Part shown: piece after piece, positions 43,948 to 55,589 of the stretch
Numbering within the stretch: the stretch's first letter is position 1
Layout of the letters: each line of letters begins with the position of its first letter
From: Chinchilla lanigera
Lineage: Eukaryota > Chordata > Mammalia > Rodentia > Chinchillidae
Length of the DNA stretch: 64,000 nucleotides
Reading direction: 5' to 3'
Assembly: GCF_000276665.1 (NCBI RefSeq)
Contig: NW_004955465.1
Location: 1,013,551-1,077,550, forward strand
Position numbers and translations under genes: made by a program
Notes under the pieces: model-generated
The model's database searches: none
Seen by the model: only the letters and a program-made list of their open reading frames with translations
What the model was told of the DNA's origin: nothing

Positions 43948-44186
43948 GGGTGTTGAGATTCTGAAACGTTTCTAAAACTAGCAATGGGGTGAAGAATTCT
44001 GTGGCTCAGTGGGGCTATTTTGCTTATTGGATTGAGGTGATGAATAGTGGATTGAGTCTTCAATTACCTGTGTTATTGGGAGCAGAAATTAAATCATTCT
44101 AGAAACTTGATTTGTTCCTCACTTGTTTGTTAAGATTCTCATTTGAATATCTCGTTTGATTATTTTTCTTCCTATTTCACACGCAG

Positions 44187-44298
44187 GTCATGGTAAAACC
44201 CCAAAAGATGCAGCGTCAGTTCGTGCCACGCATCCGATACCAGCAGCATGTGGGATTTACTATTTTGAAGTAAAAATTGTCAGTAAGGGAAGAGATGG
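44187..44298 (+). CDS. RANBP9: RANBP9 coding exon 2 (SPRY domain)
   Basis: This 112-base exon continues exon 1 exactly. The split Gly codon (G at 29319, GT at 44187-44188) is followed by [16 protein letters not shown], then [12 protein letters not shown] and KIVSKGRD, and by two bases of the next Gly codon. It is preceded by a pyrimidine-rich tract ending CAG and followed by a GTAAGT donor at 44299. It therefore enters in phase 1 and leaves in phase 2. The encoded strands belong to the B30.2/SPRY fold, which mediates partner binding. The same stretch is nearly identical in RANBP10, so assignment to RANBP9 rests on exon 1. The frame is open, both splice sites are consensus, and there is no sign of decay. 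Two ID SINEs lie antisense within 640 bases upstream. Confidence 0.97.
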
Positions 44299-44787
44299 GT
44301 AAGTGTAAGTTTTAGTGGAAAAAAATCATTTGCTTTTTTCGGGTAATTAATTTTGTTTTGATTTATAATGTTTTGATTCCATTATGATGTAATTAGAAAA
44401 TTAGAATCTTGGGAATTTTGTTATGTGGGAAAGTGGAATTTGAATACGCTAGTAGAGCAGATTAGATCTGATTTTGCTTAAATGCTAGTTGAAGCTAAAG
44501 CCTGAGTTCCCTTTTTTGTTATGTTTATTATTAAAACACAGTTGGGATTAAACAATAGAAGGACAGTGATTCATTTTCCGTGACTTTTCTTACACTGCCT
44601 GTTTTCTGAATTCTGAGAAGTGAAATCTTCTGAAAGCTAGTTAACCAAAGCCTAGATGGCTTGTAGGTATTTTTACAGGGGGCTGGGGTTGGAATTTTAG
44701 GTTTTGCTTGGGAAATGTTTATTTGTGCGCCATTGATTAGAAGAGATCCCAGGGGTTAGGATGTGGTTTAGAAGTTTACAGATGAAG

Positions 44788-44880
44788 GGGAGGAGGATGT
44801 GTAGCTCAGTCACAGAGCACTTGCCTATTGTGCTTGATGCCCTGGGGTCAGTCCCCAGCGGTGAAAAGAAGAAAAAAATT
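44788..44880 (+). repeat. ID-like SINE
   Basis: GATGTGTAGCTCAGTCACAG, GCCCTGGGGTCAGTCCCC and an A-rich tail. Confidence 0.8.
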
Positions 44881-45061
44881 TAAGAAAGAAATAAAGGTTC
44901 CATGTTGAAGAATTTCTAATTCCTTCCTGGCCTTCACCTGTAAGGTACTATTCACCCTTCTCTGGGCACACATGTTGGCTCATGTTTGTAGTTCTGTATG
45001 CATGTCCTTCCTCCTCATATTTACTTTTTTTGCCTCTCTTTCCGTTTGCCAGGCTAAGAAT

Positions 45062-45203
45062 CCTGTTTTGTTTTGTTTTGTTTTGTTTTGAGACAGGGTC
45101 TCGCTGTGTAGTTCAGGCTGGCCTTGAACTTATGTAGCCCAGATCCTTCTGCCTCAGTCTTCCAGTCCTGGGATTATAGGGGTGCACCACCATACCTGGC
45201 TCT
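45062..45203 (-). repeat. B1 SINE with (TTTTG)n tail
   Basis: A (TTTTG)n tract, GAGACAGGGTCTCGCTGTG, GGCCTTGAACTTATG and the CACCACCATACCTGGC head. Confidence 0.9.
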
Positions 45204-46077
45204 TAAGAATTGATTTTCAAGTTTAGGGGTTCCTTTTTGTGATACCCTCTCTTCCTCAGAATAACGTTGTGTGGTTTTTATGACATTTTAAGTAGACTAA
45301 TTACAACATTAATATTGTTTTTGTTGTCTACTTGCTGGTATATGACTGTACAAATTCAGTGGTAGGGATTGTTGTACATTTTTGTAACTCTAGTGCTTAA
45401 TTTATAGCTAGTTTTCAATGAATGAATATGTGAACTGAAAAGGAGCCGTGTCTATCCTATATATTCTTGAAGAAGACATTTCTTTGGTCAGATTTTATTT
45501 CTCTCATAAACTTAAGTAAGTTCGAGGCCAACCCAGTGTGCTCGAAGGGAAGAACAATACGTTTATGAAGAAGAAACAACTCATACTGCGAATTTTGGCC
45601 AAGCAGTGTTTTTCTGGAGACGTACTGCAGTATATAACAAAGGATATAACAATTCTTCCTTAAATTCCCAGCATCTTTATAAAGAATGGACCAGAATGAG
45701 CAGCTGTTAATCACCTTTTCTTTGTATTGATGTATGTCCGTTTGCGAGTTCATTATGCTTGATTTAAAATTGAATTTTCTTTTAAATAGTATGTTTATCC
45801 AAGAGTAGGACAGATCTTAATTTTTCAGAAAAATTGTTATCAACAACAGGTTTGCTTGTGAGATGGCAAGAATTGAGTTGAATTGCCTTTTTTAGAAGAA
45901 TGAAAAAACCAGAAAATGGATATTATATAGTATGCACTTGAAAAGACTGTTCTGTGACACATTATTTCTAAGTCGTCTTACGGACAATTAGGAATAGAAC
46001 TGTGATAGGTCTTACTTGTATTTCTTTATTACCTACAAGATAAAGTTTGAATGAGGTTTGTTTCATTGGATGAAAGA

Positions 46078-46272
46078 AGTCAGGTGTGGGTGTGCCTTCT
46101 TGTAATCCCAGTACTCTGAGAGCCTGATGCAGGAGAATCTCAAAGTTGAGGGCAGCCTTGGCAGTTTAGCCACTTAGCAAGACCCTGTTTTAAAAAAATT
46201 AAGAAAGGGGTTTGGGGTATAGCTCAATGTGAAGGTCCTGGGTTCAATCCCCAGTACTGCCCCCTGCCAACA
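46078..46272 (+). repeat. B1-ID dimeric SINE
   Basis: Sense B1 half (CAGGTGTGGGTGTGCC, AATCCCAGTACTCTGAGAGC, GCAAGACCCTGTTTTAA), an A-rich linker, then an ID half (GGGGTATAGCTCAATGTG, GGTTCAATCCCCAGTAC). Confidence 0.88.
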
Positions 46273-48129
46273 CTTTCTGCATTAGATTTTCATTTAAACT
46301 AAGCATATTTTCTGTGTGTATTCAGCAAAATCAGCTTAATTAATCAGCCTGTCAAAAATTCTCTTAATTTAAAAATAAATTTCTAAAAATTTCTAACAGA
46401 AAATTAAATCAGCTTATGTATGTGGCTATGGGAGATATATTTAAGGATGTGTATCACCTGTTATTGTCAGTGATCAGTGCTTAGTGGATGAGTTTCTGAA
46501 AAGATTTGTTTCTTACAAGTGCACTTTGAGTTCAGGAGTTTCATTCAGGTTTTAAATTATGCATACTAATAGAAGCAGTGAAGACAGTTAATTCTAAAAG
46601 TGAGAGAATAAATTTTTTATTTGAAAATTTTTAGAATTATAATTCATTACAAGCATATTTTTAAACTCTTCAAACAAAATATTGATGCCACTCTGACAGT
46701 GATTCAGGAAGAACTGGCATGTAACTGAGTCTTTTCTGTTCTATTCCTTAATTATTCTCCTGATGGAAATGTACTCTTTCAGAGTGTTCTTTCTGTGTTT
46801 CTTCACTTTCTAGATTAATTAGGGGGGGTGCACAGGAAAAGAGACCTCTTTTCCCACCTTCCTTTAAATTAAAGACTACAAAAGCTCCTTCTAGTTTCAG
46901 TTGATTGTAAGCAGCAAAGGGAACCTCACAGGTAAAAAGTGGGAACAAAGAGAAAGCACTGAATTTATTAATTTAACAAATATTTGTTGAACACATTGTA
47001 TTGTCAGCATTTGACTGGAAGAAAAATTACTTCATGTCTGGCATGTTCACAGTATAGTTTCTAGTACGGGACCTGACATTTATTAGAAATTCAGTAAATA
47101 CATTGAGTGATATCAAATTTAGTATTTGGAAGCTAGGGGGCAGGGAGCAGGCATATCCAAATAACTCTAGATTAAGACATTGTATACTAAATGCTTTAAA
47201 ATTGAGACCATATATAGAAGAACTGAAGAGAGAGCAATAAACAGATTTATAAAGGAAGTGCTATTTTGATAGGCCTTATAAAATGAATACAAATTTGAGA
47301 GGCTTTGTTGAGAAGAATATTTAGGACTGAGATAAATGACCGGAATAGTGTCATGGGCAGAGTGGAGCTATGTGCTTTGGCAGAGGTGTGCAGTTCAGTG
47401 TTACTGGATTGGAGGCATTATAAGGAAGGGTTTCTAGAGGTAAGAATGGAATTAGTGCTAGAGATCCTTGGTGATAGTCCTAAGGCAGAATATTGTAGGT
47501 AGTGCGGAGCTTTGAGTCTTGAGGAGGGAATTGATCGACTGTCTGCATTAGACGGTACTGAGTGGGGACTCGGGATGCAGTGTGGAATGGCAGTGTGAAA
47601 GGTGACTGGAGAGAGTAGGGGCTGGGGTGTGAGTTAGGTTTTAAGGCTATTGCCTGGGGATGGGTCATGATTCAAACAAAAACAGGAGGCGATTTTATTT
47701 GTTGATTACCTTTTATGTTCCAGTTATTGTGATAAGACTTGGGATTGAAAATGGTGGAGGCAGGGCTGCAGACGTGGCTGAAACAGTGTCTGTACCGTCG
47801 TGAAGAAGGGAAAGGAACATGTAAATAAATAATGAAATTGCATATAAGATGTATAGTAATAGACATGAACAAACTAGACAAATGGTATGGGGAAAGAAGC
47901 GACCAAATCTGTTAGAAGGTGGGTTGGTAACCCGGGAAGGCTTCATAGCAAGCACGCGTACAGTAGAACAGAAGAGGAGTAGTTCGATTGAAGTCTCAGG
48001 CTTTCCTGTCCTTCAGTGTCCATTGACCTTCCTTAGCCTAGTTTCTTGGTTATCCTTAACTGAGATAATAGGTAACTTGAAAGAAAAATACCTGTTGTAA
48101 AAACTGATGGGTTACTTTTGTTGAATAAT
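46273..48129. other. Intron 2 sequence, mostly unrecognised
   Basis: Short L2/MIR-like phrases (for example GGACCTGACATTTATTAG near 47070 and GATTACCTTTTATGTTCCAG near 47703) suggest ancient repeats, but none is confidently bounded. No exon was seen. Confidence 0.4.
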
Positions 48130-48265
48130 GTGGCAGAGATTTCAGTCTTGGCTGTGCCACTCACTAGTTCTGTGATTTGGTTCTTTTAGACAAATTCCAA
48201 GTCTCATTTATAAAAGAAAATAATAATGCCACTCTCATAGGGCTGAATATAAATCATAACGCACC
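48130..48265 (+). repeat. MIR SINE
   Basis: GGCTGTGCCACTCACTAGTT, CAAATTCCAAGTCTCATTTA and AATAATGCCACTCTCATAGG follow the MIR order. Confidence 0.7.
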
Positions 48266-48609
48266 TACCTTGAGGGCCTGCTGTACGCTGAACTCAGGAT
48301 CCTGGATGCTGCTGTGTGGTTCACAACACACTTGTGGTCCCTGCTGCTGCTGCTGGGAGCCACAGCATGAGGGTTGTATGAGGAGTGTGTGTGTAAATGA
48401 TCATGGAGGGACTTTTAATGTTAACAGCTTTTACTTTTTATCTTGCAGGTACTGATAGTAAGCAAGGAAATAATGTTGCTGGTTTTACATTTTAGATAGG
48501 CTGCTTTTGAGATTATTATGGAAAATGGATGTGAGACAGATGCCAAGACCAGTTGGGCTAGTGAGGGTTAAATCTGTATAATGGAGTTAGTGAGGTTATT
48601 AATGAACTA

Positions 48610-48794
48610 CAGTCATGCATCGCTTAATGAAATGACTGAGATACTGAGAAATGGGTTGTTAGGTAATTTTGTCATTGTATAAACATCCTGGAGTGTACTT
48701 GGACAAACTGAGTTAGCTATGACATCACTAGGCAATATACGTTATAAATGTTGTCTGTTGTTGACCTGCAATGTTGTTATGTGGTGCATGACTG
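48610..48794. mobile_element. Short inverted-repeat DNA transposon (MITE-like)
   Basis: A 185-base element with terminal inverted repeats (CAGTCATGCATCGC at the left, GTGCATGACTG at the right), bordered by TA dinucleotides on both sides. The interior (AATGGGTTGTTAGGTAATTT, GAGTGTACTTGGACAAAC) resembles an ancient mammalian nonautonomous DNA transposon whose exact family I cannot name. Confidence 0.75.
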
Positions 48795-48799
48795 TATGT

Positions 48800-50619
48800 A
48801 AGACATTAAACCTACATAACTGTCATAAGCTTAGGACATTAAAACTTGATTAGGAAGTAGAATTGGCAGGAACAGCTGATGAGAGAGAGTTCAGGATGAT
48901 TCGCAGGTTTCTGGCTTAGATGATTTCATAGAGAATGATGCGACTAAACAGAGGAGAAAATATGGAGGTAAAGCTGAAGACGATGTGCAATATTTGACTC
49001 ACACTGGGATGTTCAGATGATTAATAGCAAGGTGTTGACCAAAATATGTAAATGGGACTTAGCAGAGAGAGCAGAGCTAAAGGTGGATTTTGGACCCACC
49101 AGAATATAAGCTTTTGAAGTCATTGATTAGAATTGTAGTGTAAAGAAAGAAGAGGCTAAGGATGGAAACAAGCACCACATTTAAAGAATATATAGAAGAG
49201 GGAATCTAGCTGAAGATTCTGTTTGGAGAGTTAGAAAGCAGATCGCAGAAAGTACAGAGCACAGAAAGTATAGTTCCTGAAGCCAAGGAAATGAACTCAG
49301 AAGAGGGCTGCCATGTGTGTGCTGGTTTGTTGTTTAAGAAGCTGTTAGTCTTTGTGATAGCACTTTCCTTAAAGCAGGTGCTGTGGTGTTTAAGAGATAG
49401 AGGAAGGTATGTTGTGGTTGGGATAATCTGCCAGAAATAGTTGTATTGCTATTGGGGAAACAGACATTCATAATTCATTTAGAAAAATGATACACTGCCA
49501 GTTTGACGATTAGAAAACTATAGAAAAAGTGTGAGAAAGAGAACTGTCCGTAAGTTTGTATAATACTCTTTGTTTCCTTCTAGATTTTATATACAAATTT
49601 AAATCTTAAGCATAATTATTCTTACAGATCTGTGTATCATGTTTATTATTATGTATACTTATTATTTCTATTTCTTGTAATCTCAGAGCATTTTCCTCTG
49701 AGATTACAGCTTTGAATATCTTTATGTTTTGGTTTTGTCTTTGTGATACAGTGTGTGAAAGAACATTAAGGTATATCTGTAGCTATTATCCTTGTTATTT
49801 AGGTTCTTTCTATCTCCTTCATTATTTGTAATATTCCTTATTCATGAAATTTGTTTTTATTTCCTTAGGAAAGATTCCTTCAAATAGAAATGTTAGATCA
49901 GAGAAAAGGGTTTGCCCATTTTTGAGGAGCATGATTTATGTGACCAAATTACGTCCAGAAAGATTATTCCACTTTATATTTGGGTGTGAGAGACCTGTCA
50001 TGTGTATTAAGCTGAGGAAAGGAAATCACTAGTGAGTCCTAGGGAAGATTGGAAGCAAGGGAGGCGAATTCCTTTGTCTCAAGGGGTGGACTGTGTGGGT
50101 CTAAAATATAAATAGGCAGTGTAGAATTTGATTGTACCTTAAATATCACTGCTCTTGACTCTGTGACCCACCTGGACACATCCAAAAGTGTGCTGTACCA
50201 GTCTCCTGTGCAGCACCCAAGCCAGTCAGGTTGACATGATCAAGCTTAACCACCGCAGCAGTTTACACAGTAATGTCATTTTTGTCTATGTACTTAACTG
50301 CCTAGAGAGAAAAATTACTTGTATGATTGACACGATATGGGGGATATTATGAGTTAGGTGAGTTGGGGAACAAGCACGGTAGTTGAGGTTACTGGTAAGA
50401 GAATATTTAAGTGGATTGCTGTACTTTAGGCTGGACAACGAAGAAATGAAATGGTCAAGGAGCTGATAGGCTCAGATAGTGGAGAAATTGATGTATTGCT
50501 GTTTTTATATTTAAGAGATCTAGAGGGATTCCTGAGGTGGAGTTGCTAAAGATGCTAGGTTGTAGGATATAGAAGTGAAAAACAACTTAATTGAAACAAG
50601 GCTATATAAGAGGATTTTG
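48800..50619. other. Intron 2 sequence, mostly unrecognised
   Basis: No exon or named repeat. It contains a perfect 13-base inverted repeat at 49676-49708, reported as a finding. Confidence 0.45.
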
Positions 50620-50715
50620 GGTCTATTTTGTTCACTTCTGTATCCACAGTGTGTAGATTGATGCCAGGTATGAAATAGGTGTTAGGTAAATGTGTTTATT
50701 GAGTAAACAGAGGTG
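50620..50715 (+). repeat. L2-like LINE 3' end
   Basis: TTGTTCACTTCTGTATCCAC, GTAGATTGATGCCAGG, AGGTGTTAGGTAAATGTG and TTTATTGAGTAAAC follow the L2 3' end order. Confidence 0.5.
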
Positions 50716-50776
50716 TGGGTAGATAAAACCTTTTCTGTATACCCTTAGTGCTATGAGTAGTACAGACTTTAGGTAC

Positions 50777-51157
50777 TGTCTTAGTTACTTTCCTTTCCTT
50801 GCTGAGACAAAGTACCTGACATGCAAAGTTAAAGGGGGAAAGGTTTATTTAGCTCACAGTTCGTGGAGGTTTCAGTCCATAATCAGCTGGCTCTAAGGCA
50901 GGGTGGTGTGGCACGGGGGCAGCAGTTCATGGCAATGGAAGACAGCAAAGCAGCAAGAGCAAAAGAGGGAGGAACAAGCCTCTTTTCCTCCCTTATATTG
51001 TATACAGGCTACCCACCCTAGGGTCTGTGTAGTACTCACACCCCCAATCCCTGCACTGGACAATGAGCCAGTCACAAACTCAATTTAGCTGCCTCTGAAA
51101 AGCCCACCCCCATGACCCATGAGGCTTTGGGGCGGCATCCAGACACAAATCATAATG
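50777..51157 (-). repeat. Rodent MaLR solo LTR
   Basis: Complement of the family seen at 20032: TGTCTTAGTTACTTTCC, AGGTTTATTTAGCTCACAG, GGCATCCAGACACAAATCAT. Flanks GGTAC (50772-50776) and AGTAC (51158-51162) are a plausible 5-base target-site duplication. Confidence 0.83.
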
Positions 51158-51664
51158 AGTACTTAGTATTTATGGAATGAACAAAGTGAATCTTGGATTT
51201 TGGATACATCCTTACCTGCATTTTGAAACCACCAAGGAAGGATGATGGGAGCTGTATTTTTGTGGTGGAGGGAAAAAGAGTTATTTAGTAGTGTACATAG
51301 TTAATGTGGGAAAAGTAACCTAGAGATACATAACCGTCGTATTTCTCAAATTATTCTCGAGTTGGTTATTTTCAGCTATAGCTAAACCTCAAATCACACC
51401 TCTCAAGCTATGCATTAGTTTATATCCAACAATTGTAGTAGTTTTTAATGCATATTCAATGCAAAGACAGGGTCAAGTAAGTCCTGTGAGGTAGAAAAAA
51501 AACATCGTTTTGAAAGTATCTATAATCCTACTATCCAGATTCACTACAGTTGACATTTTGGAATATGTTCTTTCAGTCTGTTTTCTGTTCAGCTTTCAAT
51601 ATTGGTTTAATATGTACGTTTTCAAATCCACATGAGATACTTCAAAAATCATACATACCATTAC

Positions 51665-51777
51665 TAATACTTTTATTTTATTTTATTTTTTTGGTTTTTT
51701 TCCGGTACCGGGAATCGAGCTCACAACTTCACGCTTGCCAGGCAGGCGCTGTGCCGCTGAGCTAAATCCCCAGCCCT
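51665..51777 (-). repeat. ID SINE, young GGTACC subfamily
   Basis: (TTTTA)n/poly-T tail, TTCCGGTACCGGGAATCGAG, GCCAGGCAGGCGCTGTGCCG, GAGCTAAATCCCCAGCCC. Many CpGs kept. Confidence 0.95.
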
Positions 51778-51779
51778 TA

Positions 51780-53129
51780 CTTGTGTTTTAATATGAGTTT
51801 GATTAAAAGTTCAGAGAGAAAAGCCCCTTTTAACAATATTTTGGAGGTTACTGTAATCTTTCAATATATTAAGGTGAACTAACTTTGCCATAATGAGTAA
51901 GTCACTTAAAGCAGCATGTTTTGGTTCTTCAGAGGCAAAACAGCTCGTTTGTTTTCATTTATCTCAGATACGGGGAATGTGTGCTTTTTGCCTGCTGTGG
52001 AGCTCCTTTTTTAGTGAGAAGAAACATTCCAGATTAAGCAGAAATGCCTGTTGGCCCTAGACTTCTGACTTCTCCTGGATAGTTTGGCAGTTTGGGTACG
52101 TGTTTTGCAGAGCAGTATTTGTGGCTGGGTGGAAGAACAGATCAAGTAAGAGTCAAGCTTCATCCCAGTGTTTCTCTTTGGGATTTAATGTAGCATCTAA
52201 GCAGTTTTAGACTTGGTAGAGTGAGTATCCATGACTTGCCACCTCAATTTTAGGGTAAGATTCTGCTGTATTTGCCTTACTACAAATCTGTCCATTCATC
52301 ATTGTATCCTATTCCTTTTTAATGGATTTCAAAGTAAATGGTAGTTTCCAAATCAGTTTTACTTAAGTTCTCTAATATTTACACTTACACGTCTTTTTTC
52401 TTACCCTGAATATCTTTGTTTCCAATGATACTTACTTTATCCTAGAATATACACATTTCTAAATTAAATTTGCAGTATTAATAATAAGGGTACTGTATTT
52501 AATAATGTATGATTCCTTTGCATTATAGTCTAGACAATCTACTAGGGTTGGATAGTGAACATACTGCGCTTTAAAGTCATTTGAAGTAGTTATTTTCTCT
52601 GACACTGACTTTCTACCTTGTTAGTTTCAGTTATTTAAATTTGCATTCTACTGTTAGTGATTGCTGTTCTTTCGGGGGTTTAATTATATAAAACATTTTC
52701 ATTGTTTCAGAATTAAAAGTATATAAGAAGGTGCTTTACAGGAGGTTGATGTTTATCTGTCTTCTTTTCCTCAGATAACCATTTTTATTAGTTCCTGGCT
52801 CATCCTGTCATTATTTATTTTCCTTTGAAAAGTCAAACTCTGGACAGATGTCACAAGAAATTCATACATTAGTTGCTTCTCTTTAGGGCAAAATGGGTGG
52901 GTGGAGACAAAAGTGAAAGGAAACTTTAAACATTTTTGTGGCTTAAATCTATTTTTATGATAAGGTCTGTTTTCTTTGTTCTTTTTTGAAGGGTTAGTGT
53001 ATTCTTACATTTAGAGAGTTAACTTTATACTCTTACCTATACTCTGCTCCTTTTTAAGGATACTCTTTTTAAGACCAGTGTGAATTTAGTAATCTTTCCT
53101 GCCTTTCTTGACCCTCTCCCCGCATCTAC
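51780..53129. other. Intron 2 sequence without recognised features
   Basis: AT-rich intronic sequence. No exon or named repeat was recognised. Confidence 0.45.
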
Positions 53130-53381
53130 TGTTTTGACCCTTAGAAATTTATTGGTTTACTTGCAGTAAAATGCACCTTTTTTTGTGCACTAGCATGTTC
53201 ACAGATCCACAGAATGATAACCGCAGACGCCGTAACCACCATAATCACCGCACAGTACAGAGCAGTTCTCTTACCTCGCCAGGTTCCCTGCTGTTGCTTC
53301 TTTTTTTTTTCAACCCTTCTTCCACTCCTGACTCTGAGAAACCACTGATTGGGTTTCTTGAAACCAGAATGTTATGTAAAT
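53130..53381 (-). repeat. Old L1M fragment
   Basis: Resembles reverse-oriented L1M 3' sequence (CAGTAAAATGCACC, TGTTCACAGATCCACAG, CCGTAACCACCATAATCACC). Diverged. Confidence 0.5.
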
Positions 53382-53490
53382 GGTTTTTTTTGATGTTTAT
53401 TTTTGGATTTTTTTTTTGGTACTGGGAATCAAACTCAGGACCTTGTACTTGCCAGGCAGGCGCTGTGCTGCTGAGCGATATCCCCGGCCG
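53382..53490 (-). repeat. ID SINE
   Basis: Poly-T, TGGTACTGGGAATCAAACTC, GCCAGGCAGGCGCTGTGC, GATATCCCCGGCC. Similar flanks (GTTATGTAAATG / GTTGTGTAAGTG) suggest the target-site duplication. Confidence 0.92.
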
Positions 53491-54049
53491 TTGTGTAAGT
53501 GTAACTTTTTGTGTCTGACTTTTTCCCCCCTCTCCTTCCCACTTGGCATGATGCATTTTAGATCTGGTCAGGTGATTGGGTGTATCAGCAAGTTACTCCT
53601 TTGTCTGTAAATTCTTTCCTATCCATTTTGCTAATTGTCTTATATCTGTATTATAAAAGTGCTTAACGTTTATGTACATTACGGTTTATTCTCATCATTT
53701 CATGTTCCAAGTTAAATTATGTTCAATACTCCTCATTAGAGATTCTTGTAGGGTTTTGGTCCTGTGCTAAAATTTGTATTGTAGAGCTCATAGGAATAAC
53801 ATTCCTTAAGTCTTTTTCTACTTTAAACTATTTGTGACCCAAATTATTTGAAGATTTGATAGTATATAAAATCTTTAGCTCAACATTTTCTTAGGGGCTT
53901 CTAGACTTGGACACAAAACGTTGTCAAGGTCTTTTCCTGTTTATTTCGTTTACCTTCAGGTATAATCTTAAATAGTATGTTTAAGTCTTTATTTCAGGAA
54001 AATTTTCTTGTGTGGTAATTGTTAGCATTTGTCCCATTTGAACATATGG

Positions 54050-54166
54050 GTGTGTTTTTGAGACAGGGTCTTGCCATGTAACTCAGGCTGGCCTTGAACT
54101 CATGGCAGTCCTCCTGCCTCAGCCTTCTGAGTGCTGGGATTACAGGCGTGTGCCACCATACCCAGT
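54050..54166 (-). repeat. B1-type SINE
   Basis: GAGACAGGGTCTTGCCATG, GGCCTTGAACTCATGGC and GGCGTGTGCCACCATACCC, without the internal duplication. Confidence 0.9.
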
Positions 54167-54309
54167 CTGAACATTTGTTTTTGAAGACTTCAACGAGGAA
54201 TATGTGTTGGATCTTCTTTGATTACTAGGTCATTTATTTTTTTTAAAAAAACGCAACACTTCTCTTGCCTTTTTATTTGCTTATTTAAAGTTTTTCTTTT
54301 TTCATTTTT

Positions 54310-54440
54310 TTGGTTTTGTTTGTTGGATGGTACTGGGAATTGAACTCAGGGCAAGCACTGTACCACTGAGCTGTATCCCCAGCCTGATTGATTGATTGAT
54401 TGATTGACACAAGGTCCCCTTGAGTTGCCCAGGCTGGCAC
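54310..54440 (-). repeat. B1-ID dimeric SINE fragment
   Basis: ID half (TGGTACTGGGAATTGAACTC, GAGCTGTATCCCCAGCC) followed by (TGAT)n and a B1 remnant (GGTCCCCTTGAGTTGCCC). Confidence 0.75.
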
Positions 54441-54510
54441 TGACTTTTTTGGGGGGGTATCAGGAATCAAACTCAGGACCTTGTGCTTGCTAGGCAGGCA
54501 CTGATGGCAT
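54441..54510 (-). repeat. ID SINE, 5'-truncated
   Basis: GGTATCAGGAATCAAACTC, ACCTTGTGCTTGCTAGG and a truncated A-box side. Flanks (CACTGACTTTT / CATTGACTTTT) suggest a target-site duplication inside the neighbouring dimer. Confidence 0.8.
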
Positions 54511-54529
54511 TGACTTTTAATGGCAGTTC

Positions 54530-54624
54530 ACTTTTTTTTTGGTGGTGGTGGTGCTGGGAATCAAGCCCAGGGCCTTGTGCATGCTAAGCAAGAACTCTAC
54601 CACTGAGCCACATCTCCACCCCCT
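54530..54624 (-). repeat. ID-like SINE
   Basis: Poly-T/GGT tract, GCTGGGAATCAAGCCCAGG, GAGCCACATCTCCACCCC. Flanked by GGCAGTTCACTTTT / GGCGGTTCACTTTT. Confidence 0.88.
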
Positions 54625-55589
54625 GGCGGTTCACTTTTAATAATTGAAAGAAGTTTCAATTTGTTCTCCCATTTGAAGAAAAAGATGGCTGTGTGTTAGC
54701 ATGTGTATGTGCTTGTATATACAGTAAATATTGTAGATTGATAACTTGTTATAGCCAAGTGTCCTTATTTCTTTAGAAATACATAGATATACATTCACCC
54801 ATGTATCTTCCTATCGTACTTAGCACCAGTGCTCTTAAATTTGTTTCATTATATATACACTGTGCCATTAGGCAGAAATAAGTTTTTAAAAACATACTCA
54901 GTAATGTCCCTCTAAAAATTAAACATATTAAAAAATGTCCCTCTGGTAGTTTGAGTAACTTCTTACATGAAGAGGTCATTGAAAAATTGCAATTTTAAAA
55001 TTAAACTTCAGGCAGGGATTTTTTTAGGTGACCATTATGCCCATTAGACAAATGTTTACTGTACCGTAAATGTTTAGTATAGTTTGGAATTATTTTTATT
55101 TCTGAAGTTCACAAACGCTGTTAAGAAATCACATTTGTAACAGTTGTCTTGGGTTGCAAATAAGATACTGATTAAATGAATTACCTTGTAAATTAGAAGC
55201 TACCCTAATCCTATAGAACAAAATATTTCTAGATCACCAGTCCTTAGAAACTGCCAAAGATGGCATTATGTCACTCAAAAGAGTCATGTTAACCTGTTTG
55301 GAAAGCAGTTTACAGTTCCCAGAAAGATGAAGAGTGAAGTTAAGTGTTTTATAATACACATTTTCCTCTGTTACTTCTGTGTTACATCTTTTCCTGTTGT
55401 TAAGTAGTATTTTTATAGCAGCGCTGGAATGATCACATAGATTTGCGTTGTGGCTTTGAGGATTCTAGCAGCGCTTGTCTGAAGTGTGATGGCCTCTCAG
55501 TTGCAGGGCCATCCTTCCTCCAGTCACGGAGTTTGCAGATTGGCCAGGGCCTGAGTCCTTTCTTAGGTGGAGGCAAAAATGCCACATAA

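Larger units (their letters stand above)
29320..44186 (+). other. RANBP9: RANBP9 intron 1 (14,867 bases)
   Basis: The intron is bounded by a GTACGG donor at 29320 and an acceptor CAG ending at 44186. Its first 200 or so bases are still CpG-rich (end of the promoter island), then composition falls to AT-rich intronic sequence. It contains B1, ID and B1-ID SINEs, an old sense L1 (about 36.59-37.44 kb), a MIR, a 7SK retropseudogene, an L1 3'UTR-only insertion and simple repeats, each listed separately. No additional exon was recognised. Confidence 0.93.
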
